Of a stretch of DNA of 64,000 bases, positions 17,578-27,100 are shown one piece after another. The stretch's first letter is position 1. Every line of letters begins with the position of its first letter. The translations under genes were made by a program, and so were the position numbers. The DNA is from Archangium violaceum (GTDB lineage: Bacteria; Myxococcota; Myxococcia; Myxococcales; Myxococcaceae), in assembly GCF_016887565.1 (NCBI RefSeq), contig NZ_CP069396.1, positions 10,770,001 to 10,834,000 of the forward strand, given 5' to 3'. The notes below the pieces were generated by a model. The model did not search any database and was not told the DNA's origin. It was given only the letters and a program-made list of their open reading frames with translations.

Positions 17578-18171
17578 ATGAAATGGAAATTCCATCGGTT
17601 CGTCGTCCTCGGCATCGCGCTCATCGCCCTGCCGGTCCTGGCCGCGCAGGCCGGGCCCCCGAGTGGAGACACCGGAGCGGGCACGAAGAGAATCACCGTG
17701 AACGGAGTCCAACTCGATGACCAGGCGGTCCGGTCCCTGGAGGCGGCCTATGGCCCCCTGGCGAGCGGTGACGTCTGGTACGACCCGCTCTCGGGCCTCT
17801 GGGGATTGTGGGGCGGCCCGGCGGCCGGACAGATCGCGCCAGGACTGAAGCTGGGAGGCCCCCTGCCCTTCGATGCCTCGGGAGGAAGGACGGACTTCAT
17901 CATCAACGGACGAGCCATCCACCCGAGCGAACATCAAGCCCTCATCGCCATGTATGGACAGGCCATCCCCGGACGCTATTGGTTGGACGGAGCGGGAAAC
18001 TTCGGCGTCGAGGGAGGCCCCGCGCTGTTGAACATCCATGCGCTGGGCGCGGGCCGTGGAGGCCAGCCCTCGTACTATTCCGGACCGGGAGGAACGATCT
18101 CGAGTGACGGCAGGTGCACCCTCATCAACACCGCTGGAGGGGCCAGTGTCCTCACGGGGGATTGTCAGTGA
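17578..18171 (+). CDS. Exported hypothetical protein
   Basis: This 197-residue protein carries a signal peptide (MKWKFHRFVVLGIALIALPVLAAQA). Two related segments follow, each with a hydrophobic turn and an aromatic Trp/Tyr core: VNGVQLDDQAVRSLEAAYG...GDVWYDPLSGLWG, and INGRAIHPSEHQALIAMYG...GRYWLDGAGNFGVEGGP. It appears to be an internally duplicated domain of unknown function, with a C-terminal Cys pair (CTLINTAGGASVLTGDC). It starts 40 bp after the HExxH gene in the same direction and overlaps the convergent methyltransferase gene by 7 bp at its stop. Confidence 0.6.
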   Translation: MKWKFHRFVVLGIALIALPVLAAQAGPPSGDTGAGTKRITVNGVQLDDQAVRSLEAAYGPLASGDVWYDPLSGLWGLWGGPAAGQIAPGLKLGGPLPFDASGGRTDFIINGRAIHPSEHQALIAMYGQAIPGRYWLDGAGNFGVEGGPALLNIHALGAGRGGQPSYYSGPGGTISSDGRCTLINTAGGASVLTGDCQ

Positions 18172-18779
18172 GTGCCCTCGGGTGAGCTCTTGAGGACCAT
18201 GAGCTCGCCCTTGCCCACGGGGGCGAGCACGTGCGTCGCGCGAGGCTCCTGGCGGATGCGCTCGATCAGCGGCTCCATCTCGGCCGCGTGACTGAGGGCG
18301 TTGTCCACGACGAGCAGGCCGTTGGGCCGGAGCCCGCGCCACAGGTCGGGCCACCACGTCGCGTACGGCTTGCGGTCGGCATCGAGGAAGATGAGATCCC
18401 AGTGCTCGGAGTTCCCTCGGGCCAGTAGGGCACCGGCATCCTCCGTGCGCAGCTCCACCACGCCACTCAGACCCGCTCGCTCGAGGTTGTGTGCGGCGAG
18501 CTGGGTCTTCCGGGCGTCCACGTCGAGGGTCGTGACGCGACCACCCACCGCCGCGGCCGCCGACGCGAGCCACACGGTGGAGTAGCCGTTCGAGGTGCCG
18601 ATCTCCAACACGCGCCGGGCGGCCATCGAGCGCACGAGGACCGAGAGGAACACGCCCGTATCCGGCGTGATGTTGAGCATCCTCGACGCCCGGTCCTGGA
18701 CGGTCGCGTCGTTGTGCTCCCCGAATGTTTCGAGCTCTTGCAGCAGGCCACTCAGGCCAGGGGGATACCAGGTCGACAT
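18165..18779 (-). CDS. Class I SAM-dependent O-methyltransferase
   Basis: This 204-residue protein matches the small cation-dependent O-methyltransferase family (Methyltransf_3/24). It has the SAM motif VLEIGTSNGYSTVWLASAA (about residues 57-75) and the acidic strand VTTLDVDARK. The DLIFLDADRKPYATWW metal-binding stretch and a following DNALSH are also present. The family methylates catechols, flavonoids or related hydroxylated metabolites; the substrate is unknown here. ATG 18779 gives MSTWYPPGL. The gene runs opposite to its neighbours and shares its last 7 bp with the upstream hypothetical gene. Confidence 0.85.
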   Translation of the reverse strand: MSTWYPPGLSGLLQELETFGEHNDATVQDRASRMLNITPDTGVFLSVLVRSMAARRVLEIGTSNGYSTVWLASAAAAVGGRVTTLDVDARKTQLAAHNLERAGLSGVVELRTEDAGALLARGNSEHWDLIFLDADRKPYATWWPDLWRGLRPNGLLVVDNALSHAAEMEPLIERIRQEPRATHVLAPVGKGELMVLKSSPEGTH

Positions 18780-18881
18780 GGCCGTGACATAGCCCGCGCC
18801 CGCTCCGCGATGCTTCGAGACTCCTCGGGGGTGCCAGAGTCGGGCATCTCGCTCCGAGTGCCCGGCCTTATGATTCGGCGG

Positions 18882-19454
18882 ATGATGAGACGACTCGGAC
18901 CTGCCGACTACCGCGACATGCCCTGGAAGAACGGGGGCGGCGTCACCCGCGAGTTGCTGAAGCTGCCACATCCGTCCGACCCGGCCCGCTTCCTGGCGCG
19001 CCTGTCGATCGCCTCGGTCGCGGCACCTGGACCCTTCTCCGTGTTTCCGGGTGTCGACCGCGTCCTGATGATCCTGGAAGGAGCGGGCGTGGCGCTGTCC
19101 TTCGGAAGTGGGCCGGAGGTGGTGCTCGACCGGCGCTGGCGACCGCTCGCGTTTCCAGGCGAGGCGGAGGTCCAATGCCGGTTGCTCGGGGGTCCGGTGA
19201 GGGACTTCAACCTCATGGTCGACCGGGCCTCGGCCGAAGCCACGCTCGCGGTGGTGCACCTGGGTCCGGGCGAGACACGGACCCTCGCGAGCGCCAGCAC
19301 CGTGTTCCTCCATGTCCTGGAAGGACAGGCGTCCGTGCAAGGGACACCGCTGGCCGTGGAAGAGACGCTCTGGATGGAGGCTCCCGCGACGCTGGCCGTA
19401 CGGAGCGACGCGGGGGTGGTCGTGGTCGCCATCCACCTGAACCGCCGGACGTAG
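18882..19454 (+). CDS. HutD-family cupin protein
   Basis: The 190-residue product carries the HutD signature YRDMPWKNGGGVTREL at its N-terminus and a double-stranded beta-helix pattern throughout (FSVFPGVDRVLMILEGAG, RPLAFPGEAEVQC). HutD is a cupin often encoded near histidine utilisation genes and is thought to bind a metabolite. No hut genes are present here. An in-frame ATG at 18870 would add four residues; neither start has a strong ribosome site. Confidence 0.82.
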   Translation: MMRRLGPADYRDMPWKNGGGVTRELLKLPHPSDPARFLARLSIASVAAPGPFSVFPGVDRVLMILEGAGVALSFGSGPEVVLDRRWRPLAFPGEAEVQCRLLGGPVRDFNLMVDRASAEATLAVVHLGPGETRTLASASTVFLHVLEGQASVQGTPLAVEETLWMEAPATLAVRSDAGVVVVAIHLNRRT

Positions 19455-19472
19455 GGTAGATCTAGGGTCGCC

Positions 19473-20360
19473 ATGTCCGCGAACTGGAACTCCTTCGACG
19501 TCGCCCTCGTCACCTCATCTGCCTTCCCCGAGTGTCTGCCCGACGAGAAGCTCCTCACCGACGCGCTCGCCGCACGGGGAGTGAAGGCCGGGCCGGTCAT
19601 CTGGGACGATCCAACGGTGGACTGGAGCCGATTCCGGCTCGCGCTCATCCGCACCGCCTGGGACTCGGACGCGCGCCGTGACGAGTTCGTGCTCTGGGCC
19701 GACCGCGCCGGCGCCCGCTGCCCGCTGTGGAATCCGCCCGAGGTGCTCCGCTGGAACACGCACAAGGGCTACCTGAGGGAGCTCGAGGCGCGCGGCGTGC
19801 CCATCGTGCCCACCGCCTGGATGGAGCGCGGCACGAAGCCGGACGTGGGCGCGCTGCTCGCGGAGCGCGGCTGGACCGACGCCGTGGTGAAGCCAGCCGT
19901 GTCCGCGGGCGCTCGAGACACACTGCGGGTGCGCGGGCCCGGAGACCTCCCCGCCGCACGAGCACTCGTGGAGCGAGTCCTCCCGCACAAGGACATGATG
20001 GTGCAGCCGTACCTGGCCTCGGTGGAGAGCTACGGGGAGCGCTCCATCCTCTTCCTGGGTGGCGAGCACACGCACGCCATCAAGCGGCCTCCGGCCCTGT
20101 CCGGCGATCCCGGGTACGACGCCACCGCCGCCGAGCCCGCGCCTTCGGCCGAGGACGAGCGCGCCTTCGCCCGTCAGGTGCTCGCCGCCACCGGCTTCGA
20201 GCTGCTCTACGCCCGGGTGGACGTGGCGAGGGACGAGCGGGGCGGGCTGCGCTTGATGGAGCTGGAGGTGACCGAACCCAACCTCTTCCTCCGTCAGGGA
20301 GGACCACGCGCGGTGGAGCACCTGGCGAACGCCATCGTCCACAAGGCGCGCGGGCGCTAG
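19473..20360 (+). CDS. ATP-grasp family ligase
   Basis: The 295-residue protein has the ATP-grasp layout of the RimK/glutathione-synthetase group, resembling DcsG-like enzymes. The pattern includes an N-terminal pre-ATP domain (VALVTSSAFPECLPDEK), a central WTDAVVKPAVSAGARDT that places the nucleotide-binding Lys, and MVQPYLASVESYGERSILFLGG. Near the C-terminus, LRLMELEVTEPNLFLRQG contributes the Mg-binding Glu/Asn residues. Enzymes of this fold join a carboxylate to an amine or thiol using ATP. No substrate can be assigned. It is 18 bp after hutD and 46 bp before the MFS gene, so the three probably form an operon. Confidence 0.78.
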   Translation: MSANWNSFDVALVTSSAFPECLPDEKLLTDALAARGVKAGPVIWDDPTVDWSRFRLALIRTAWDSDARRDEFVLWADRAGARCPLWNPPEVLRWNTHKGYLRELEARGVPIVPTAWMERGTKPDVGALLAERGWTDAVVKPAVSAGARDTLRVRGPGDLPAARALVERVLPHKDMMVQPYLASVESYGERSILFLGGEHTHAIKRPPALSGDPGYDATAAEPAPSAEDERAFARQVLAATGFELLYARVDVARDERGGLRLMELEVTEPNLFLRQGGPRAVEHLANAIVHKARGR

Positions 20361-20406
20361 CAACACGTATACTTCGGACCCGGTTCCCCCTCCCCGCGAG
20401 TCCTCC

Positions 20407-21678
20407 TTGATCGAGTCCGAGGCGGCCCTTCCCGCCGCCACCCAAGAGCGTTGGTCCTGGCCTCCCCTGTTCGGCCTCCTCGAAATCCAATTCGGCGCCG
20501 CCGTCGGCTTCCTGCAGACGGCCGTGCCCTACTGGTTGGCCAGGGACGGCATGCCGCTGGCCGAGATTGGCCTGCTGTCCGGCACCGCCTTCTCGCCCCA
20601 CGCCTGGAAGCTGCTCTGGGTGCCGCTCATCGACCTCGGTCCGTGGCGGCGGGTCTGGTACGGCGTCTCCACGCTGCTCACCGCACTATTGCTCCTGGCG
20701 TGCGCGCTCCTGCCCGAGCCGGCGAAGCACCTCGGGCTCTATACGCTGTTGCTCACGGGCCTGCAGGCGGCCGCGACGACGGCGCACGCGGCGCTCAATG
20801 GACTGATGGCCATCACCACGCGCATCGAGGACAAGGGCCGCGCCGGTGGGTGGCAGATGGCTGGCAACGTGGGCTCGACGAGCCTGCTCGGCGCCCTCGC
20901 CATCTGGCTGGCCAGCGCCTTCTCCCGGCAGGTCACCGGGGTGGTGCTGGCGCTCCTCGTGCTCGCGAGCGGCGCCGGCATCTTCTGGGTCACCGAGCGC
21001 GAGGACGCCGCCAGGGCCGAGCGCGCCTCCGTGCTGCGCGCCGCCTGGGAGCGGGCGAAGGGCATCGTGGTCGACCTCTTCCGCACCGCCTTCAGCCGCG
21101 ACGGCCTCATCATGCTGGTGCTGTGCCTCATGCCGGTGAGTTGCGGGGCGCTCACCAACCTCTTCAGCGCGATGGCGGGCGACTATCAGGTGTCCGAGCA
21201 CGTGGTGGAGCTGGTGAACGGACTGGGCATGGGCGTCACCGGAGCCCTCGGCTCGCTGCTCGGCGGCTGGCTGTCGGACCGAATGAACCGCAAGCTCAAC
21301 TACGCGCTCATGGGCGGAGTCACCGGGCTGTGCGCGCTCGCCATGTCGGCCGCGCCGATGACGCAGACGACGTACATCTGGGGCACGCTCGCCTACAGCT
21401 TCGCCAACGGAGCCTCCTTCGCGGCCTTCGCAGGCATGGTGCTGGAGATGGTGAACGAGGGCGCGGCGGTGACCACCAAGTACACGCTCTTCGTCGCGGC
21501 CTCGAACCTGGCCATCAGCTACGTCACCGCCCTGGACGGCAACGCGTCGCGCTTCCAGGGGATCGGCACACGCGCGAGCATCGCGTTCGACGGCCTCATC
21601 ACCTTCGCCGGCATCACGGTGGTGGTGGCCATCTTCCTGATGTTCCTGCGCAAGAAGCCGCGGCCCGCGCTCGCCTGA
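20407..21678 (+). CDS. MFS transporter (AmpG-like)
   Basis: The 423-residue protein has about twelve hydrophobic helices in the major facilitator pattern, with a central cytoplasmic loop (about residues 193-225). MAITTRIEDKGRAGGWQMAGNVG and GGWLSDRMNRKLNY are characteristic inter-helix motifs, and the overall look is that of the AmpG/PAT family of muropeptide or acyl-CoA permeases. The cargo cannot be deduced. Translation starts at TTG 20407. It follows the ATP-grasp gene closely and may export or import a product of that enzyme; that link is inference. Confidence 0.82.
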   Translation: MIESEAALPAATQERWSWPPLFGLLEIQFGAAVGFLQTAVPYWLARDGMPLAEIGLLSGTAFSPHAWKLLWVPLIDLGPWRRVWYGVSTLLTALLLLACALLPEPAKHLGLYTLLLTGLQAAATTAHAALNGLMAITTRIEDKGRAGGWQMAGNVGSTSLLGALAIWLASAFSRQVTGVVLALLVLASGAGIFWVTEREDAARAERASVLRAAWERAKGIVVDLFRTAFSRDGLIMLVLCLMPVSCGALTNLFSAMAGDYQVSEHVVELVNGLGMGVTGALGSLLGGWLSDRMNRKLNYALMGGVTGLCALAMSAAPMTQTTYIWGTLAYSFANGASFAAFAGMVLEMVNEGAAVTTKYTLFVAASNLAISYVTALDGNASRFQGIGTRASIAFDGLITFAGITVVVAIFLMFLRKKPRPALA

Positions 21679-21751
21679 GCGGGTGCGTGTCCGAGGCAGG
21701 CCCCGGTTGGCCGGGGAAGAAGACACCGGGTAGGCTGGAAACCATCTCTGG

Positions 21752-23182
21752 ATGAGGAACACCGTGGCCGAGTTGCTGAAGGGAAGTGTGTTGCTGGTGG
21801 ATGACGACCCCGCCGTGGCCAAGGTGCTCGGCGCGCTGCTGGGCCAGGCGGGGCTCACCGTGCACACGGCCTCCAATGGACAGGAGGCGCTTGCCCTGCT
21901 GGGCCGCAAGCCCATCGACGTGGTGGTGAGCGACGTGCGCATGCCCGGCATGGGCGGCATGGAGCTGCTCGCCGAGGTAGGGCGCTCCTGGCCGGACGTG
22001 CCCGTCATCCTCCTCACCGCGCACGGCACGGTGCCGCTGGCGGTGGAGGCCATGAAGGCCGGTGCCGCGGACTTCGCCCTCAAGCCCTTCGACCGGGAAG
22101 AAATCCTCTTCAGCATCCGCAAGGCGCTGCTGCGCGCGCAGCAGCAGGAGGGGGTGCGTCCGATCGCGAAGGAGGCCAGTGGCTTCGTGGGGCGCAGCTC
22201 CGCCATGTCCGAGGTGCAGGCGCTGCTGTCGCGGGCGGCCACGGGCACGGCCACGGTGCTGCTGCGCGGCGAGTCCGGCACGGGCAAGGAGCTGGCCGCC
22301 AAGGCGGTGCACGACACGAGCCCCCGGCACAGCGGCCCCTTCGTGAAGCTGCACTGCGCCGCGCTGCCGGACACGCTGCTGGAGAGCGAGCTGTTCGGCT
22401 ACGAGAAGGGCGCCTTCACCGGCGCGGCCACCCGCAAGCCGGGCCGCGTGGAGCTGGCCCATGGGGGCACCCTCTTCCTCGACGAGATTGGCGACATCAC
22501 CCTCCAGGTGCAGGTGAAGCTGCTGCGGCTGCTGCAGGAGCGCGAGTTCGAGCGGCTCGGCGGCACGCAGACGCTGAAGGTGGACGTGCGCTTCGTGGCG
22601 GCCACGCACCGCAACCTCGAGGAGATGGTGCGCAAGGGCGAGTTCCGCGAGGACCTCTTCTACCGGCTCAACGTGGTGCCGGTGTGGCTGCCCCCGCTGC
22701 GCGCGCGGCCCGAGGACATCCAGCCCCTGGTGCTGCACTTCCTCGACGTGCACGCGAAGGCCAACGGCAAGCCGCCCTTCACCCTGACGCCGGAGGGACT
22801 CGCCGCCCTCCAGGCCCAGCCGTGGCCCGGCAACGTGCGCCAGCTCCAGAACTTCATCGAGCGTCTGGTGGTGCTCTCCGACGGGCCCATCATCACCGGG
22901 GACGACGTGAACCGCGAGGTCGCGCGGCAACCCGGCATCGTCCCCGTCGCCCCGGCCCCCACGGCGGCGAGCCCCGCGCCCAGTGCTCCGGCGCTCCCCA
23001 CGATGGGAGCCCCCGCTGGCGGCGAAGGGCGCACCCTGGAGTCCCAGCGCAAGGAGATGGAGCGGCAGGCCCTGGTGGATGCCCTGAAGCGCGCGGGAGA
23101 CAACCGCACCCTCGCCGCGCGCCTGCTCGGCATCAGCCGGCGCACCCTCTACAACAAGCTCGAGGAGCACGGGCTGGTGTGA
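21752..23182 (+). CDS. NtrC-family sigma-54-dependent response regulator
   Basis: The 476-residue regulator has a receiver domain (residues 12-130) with phospho-acceptor Asp61 (VVVSDVRMPGMGG) and Lys111. Its AAA+ domain carries Walker A GESGTGKE (173-180), the sigma-54 contact loop GAFTGA (220-225), and Walker B near TLFLDEIGD. A short Pro/Ala linker leads to a C-terminal Fis-type helix-turn-helix (TLAARLLGISRRTLYNKLEEHG). All key residues for sigma-54 promoter activation are intact. No cognate histidine kinase gene adjoins it; the orphan kinase 10 kb upstream is one candidate but there is no direct evidence. Confidence 0.93.
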   Translation: MRNTVAELLKGSVLLVDDDPAVAKVLGALLGQAGLTVHTASNGQEALALLGRKPIDVVVSDVRMPGMGGMELLAEVGRSWPDVPVILLTAHGTVPLAVEAMKAGAADFALKPFDREEILFSIRKALLRAQQQEGVRPIAKEASGFVGRSSAMSEVQALLSRAATGTATVLLRGESGTGKELAAKAVHDTSPRHSGPFVKLHCAALPDTLLESELFGYEKGAFTGAATRKPGRVELAHGGTLFLDEIGDITLQVQVKLLRLLQEREFERLGGTQTLKVDVRFVAATHRNLEEMVRKGEFREDLFYRLNVVPVWLPPLRARPEDIQPLVLHFLDVHAKANGKPPFTLTPEGLAALQAQPWPGNVRQLQNFIERLVVLSDGPIITGDDVNREVARQPGIVPVAPAPTAASPAPSAPALPTMGAPAGGEGRTLESQRKEMERQALVDALKRAGDNRTLAARLLGISRRTLYNKLEEHGLV

Positions 23183-23185
23183 GCC

Positions 23186-24031
23186 TCAGTCCTTCGTCGC
23201 GACGATGGGCGCCGTGGCCATGGCCTGGTAGTCCGCGAAGGCGGGCACATGGCAGGAGAATCCACCGTCCACCACCAGGGTCTCCCCGGTGATGAAGGCC
23301 GCCGCGTCCGACGCGAGGAAGACGACGGCCTCGGCGGCGTGCTCGGGCTCGCCCACGTAGGGCGTGAGGTGGTGGCGCTTGAGCGACTCCAGGATTTCGG
23401 GAGTGATGGCCGAGCGCACCGCCGCCGTCAGCACCAGCCCCAGCGCCACGGCGTTGCAGCGGATGCCCTGCTTGCCGTACATGGTCGCCACGTACTGGGT
23501 GAGCGAGTTGAGGCCCGCCTTGGTGGTGCCATAGGCGGCGCGCACCACGTCACCGTGCAGGCTCGCGGCGGAGGACGTGTTCACGATGGCCCCGCGCCCG
23601 CGCTTCATCATGTGCGGAATGGCGTGCTTGCAGCCCAGCATCACGCCCGTCAGGTTCACCTGCAGCGAGCGCTCCCAGGCGGAGAGTTCGAGCGACAGCA
23701 GGTCCCCATCCTTGCCCAGCGCGTCCGGGCCCGACGCCACGGCGTTGTTGTGGAGGATGTCCAGGCCGCCGTACGTGTCGACGGCCGCGGCCACCATCTT
23801 CAGGATGTCGCTCTCCTTCGAGACGTCGACCTCCACCGCCAGGGACTGGCCGCCGCTCCGGGTGATGGACCCGGCCAGCCGCCGGGCCCCCTCACCGTGG
23901 ATGTCCGCGACGACGACCCGCGCTCCCTCGCGGGCCATCAACTGCGCGGTCGCTCCTCCAATGCCGACCCCGCCTGCTTCGTCCATCGTGGCCCCGGTGA
24001 TGATCGCGACCTTTCCATCGAGCCTGCCCAT
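23186..24031 (-). CDS. Short-chain dehydrogenase/reductase
   Basis: The 281-residue protein is a classical SDR. It has a C-terminal strand typical of the family (ITGETLVVDGGFSCH), the NNA motif (LHNNAVAS), and the catalytic Ser (IVNTSSAASLHG) with YGTTK as the Tyr-x3-Lys pair. The cofactor loop is odd: instead of TGxxxGIG it reads TGATMDEAGGVGIGGATAQ, an insertion of about six residues. ATG 24031 has GGGAGGGG upstream. The gene lies 79 bp downstream of the large HEAT-like gene on the same strand and ends 3 bp from the convergent ntrC-type gene. The substrate is unknown. Confidence 0.85.
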   Translation of the reverse strand: MGRLDGKVAIITGATMDEAGGVGIGGATAQLMAREGARVVVADIHGEGARRLAGSITRSGGQSLAVEVDVSKESDILKMVAAAVDTYGGLDILHNNAVASGPDALGKDGDLLSLELSAWERSLQVNLTGVMLGCKHAIPHMMKRGRGAIVNTSSAASLHGDVVRAAYGTTKAGLNSLTQYVATMYGKQGIRCNAVALGLVLTAAVRSAITPEILESLKRHHLTPYVGEPEHAAEAVVFLASDAAAFITGETLVVDGGFSCHVPAFADYQAMATAPIVATKD

Positions 24032-24110
24032 GATGCCCCTCCCGTTTGACGATTGCCCGTCCACGCTGGCGCGCGGCCGCGACCGGAGTCAACCGGATGC
24101 ACCCGGAGCG

Positions 24111-27100
24111 TCAGCGGCCCTGCTCGACCATCTCCCGGGGCGGAAACACGAGCTGCGCGGCCCCCGATACCAGCGGTGAAACATCCGCCTGTGACGCGGT
24201 GAGCCGTGCCAGCCGCTCCGGCGTCCATCCGCGTCCGGTCCTCGCGTCGCGCACCAGGCACCACACGGCGACGCGCCGCGCCTCCTCGCTCCGGCTCGCC
24301 CGCAGCCGGGTCTCCACGGGCTCGAGAGCCTCCTCGGGCAACGCGTCCACCACGCTCCGGCACGTCTCCAGCGCGTCCGCGTTCAGCAGACCCGCCTCGC
24401 CCAGTTCCACCAGCCACTCCGCGAACGCCGCGGGCTCCATGGCGGCGGCCGCGCAACGCACGCGCAGAGAGGCGAGCCGGGGCTCATGCGCCAGCGCCCG
24501 CACCGCCGCGTCCGCCGCCTGGACGTACACCGCGCGCCGCTTCACCGGCAGCGCCAGCAGCACCTCCAGCGCCACGCTCAGCGCGCGGCGGTCCCCCACC
24601 ACGGCGGCGAGCATCCCCTCCAGCCGCTCCATGTCGTGCTCGTCCGAGCGGTGCAGCAGGGCCCCCATCGCAGCGCGCACCTCGTCGTCGTACCGCGAGC
24701 CCAGCCGCGCGCCGCAGGCCGACAGGAACGTCCGCTCCACGTCCCGCACGGCCAGCCGCGCCGAGCGCTCGAGCAGATCGATGCGGGCCTCGGCTTCCGG
24801 CCGCTGGAGCACCCGCCCCAGCAGCGCCGATAGCTTCCGATCCGTCGCGTCGGTGAGCCGGTCCGGGGGGATGTCGCCCACCCGCGAGGCCATGACCTGG
24901 TCCGTGCCGCTCACGGCGCGCTCGAAGACGCCCCACGTCGGCTCGCGATCGAGGTGGTCCCACAGCGCGCGCAGCATGGCGATGCGCACGTCCCGGTGGA
25001 GCGGCGTGGCATCCAGGGCGATCAACCGCTCGTAGGCGGCGTCCGAGCGCAGCTCTCCCAGCAGCCGGACGATCTCCTTGGCCACGGTGACCTTCGTCAT
25101 CGGCGCTTCCGCGAGCAGGGCGGCCACCCGCGCCGGAGGCATGCCGGCGAACGCGCGGCGCAGGCCGTAGATGGCGATGCGCGCGCGGGCATCCCCCAGG
25201 CAGCCCAGCAGCGTGGGGACGCCCTGGCCCTGGTCGCAGCGGGCCATCACGCGCAGGGCCTTCTCCTGCACGGCGGCACGCGAGTCCTCCGCCAGCGAGC
25301 ACAGGTAGTCCATGGGCGCGTAGTCGAGCGCCGCGAGCAGGGACACCGCCCAGAGCACGGTGGGGGTATCCCGATCCGTGTCCGCGCACAGGGCCGCGAG
25401 CGAGCGCGAGTACGTCGTGTTCTGCGCGGGCGTCCACCGGAAGAAGCCGCCATGGAAGGGCAGCAGCCAGCGCGTCTTGCCCGTCGCGTAGTGCCCGGTG
25501 ATGACCCGGTCTCCCAGGAAGGGCCCGAGCAGGTCCTGCCTCCGCCGGTGCAGGTGGAGGTGCACCACCGGCAGGCACACGATGCTCTCGTCCCGCGCCA
25601 GCAGCTCGGGCAGCAGCCGGTCGAAGTCCCGGATGGCCCGGTGCTGGAGCAGCTCCAGGGCCCAGCGGACGAGGCCGTTGTTGAGCTGAAGGGACCGCAC
25701 CACCACCCGCTCCAACGCGGCGAGGAGCTCCGGGTGGAGCGCGTCCTCCGCCTTCTCCGAGGCGACCAACGCGAGGACCTCGTTGAACCACCCGTGGTCG
25801 TACCAACGGCGGAGCATCCCGCCGAGCGCAGACTCGAAGCGCTCCCGATCGTTGCGGGAGGCCCACTGGGCAAGGGTCAGCGCCAGGTTCGACCACGGGG
25901 CCTCGTCACGCACGGTCGCGAACAGCTCGCACAGCCCCGGTGCCAGCTTCGCCCGCTCGCCCAGGCTCCGCGCGAGCTCCAGCAGGGGCCGCCCGCGCTC
26001 GCGCTCCGCCCAGATGCGAGCCACCGCGAGCAGGTGGGGCGCCGCCGCGCGGACGTCGTCATCCGACAGGTGGACGCCGAGCCGGGCGTCCTGGATGGAG
26101 CCGCGCTCCTTGAGCAGCGTCCCGAGCCACTTCGCCCCCCACACCGGATCGAGGCGGAAGGTGCGCAGCAGCAGGGTCTCGGCCGCGCTCGCGGTGGCGT
26201 GCGACAGGTCGGCGGCGTCGAGCGCATCGCGCAGCATCCGGCCGATGGACTCGGTGTGCTCCCGGCGCCAGACGCGGCGGGGCCACCGGGCGAGCGTCTG
26301 CAACATCGCCATGCGCACGGGGTCCTGCTCGTTCTTGCGCGCGAGCACCAGGGCGATGGCCTTGTCCACCAGGGCCGTCTCGGCGGGCCGGAAGCCCGGG
26401 ATGGCCAGCACCGTGGCGAGCGCCGCGCCCCGCATCTCGCCCTCGGGGTGGCCGATGTAGCTCTGCAGCGCGGAGAGCGCCTCGTCCCAGGGCAGGAAGC
26501 GCGCGTAGGGCATGCGCTCCGTCGGGCGGGTGCCCAGCGCCACCACCTCGTGCAGGTGCCGCCGCGCCTCGCGCTCCTGGAGCTCCGCCGGCAGCTTCGC
26601 CAGCACGTGGACCGCGATGACGCCGTTCGCGTTGCGCTGGGCGATGCTCCACCGGGTGAAGACGCGGTCGCGCGTGGCGGGCTCGGAGATGCGCTCGAAC
26701 AGCGCGGTGCCCCAGGCCGGCCCGGCGTCCACGGCCGCGCACCAGGCCTCGGTGACGGCCTGGCGCTGGGACTCGGACAGCTTCTCGAGCAGCTTGTCGG
26801 CATCCCCCAACGCGAAGGGATCGCGCCGGACGAGCCACCCGAGCGACGCCTCGTCGAGCCGGTGCGCGACGCGGGAGAACAGCGCCGAGGGAACCTCGAG
26901 CGCATGGCGCTGGAGGAGCGCCATCACCTCCGACGGCCTCTGCTTCACCAGGAACTGCCAGGCGCCCGGGTAGGGGTGGATGCGCCGGGACAGGAGCAGT
27001 TCGAAGAGCTCCAGCGCCCGGTCGGGCACGAACTCCGCGATGCGCTCGAGGCTCCAGTCCACCAGTTGCCGCGTCACCGGGTCCGCCTCGCCGGGCACGG

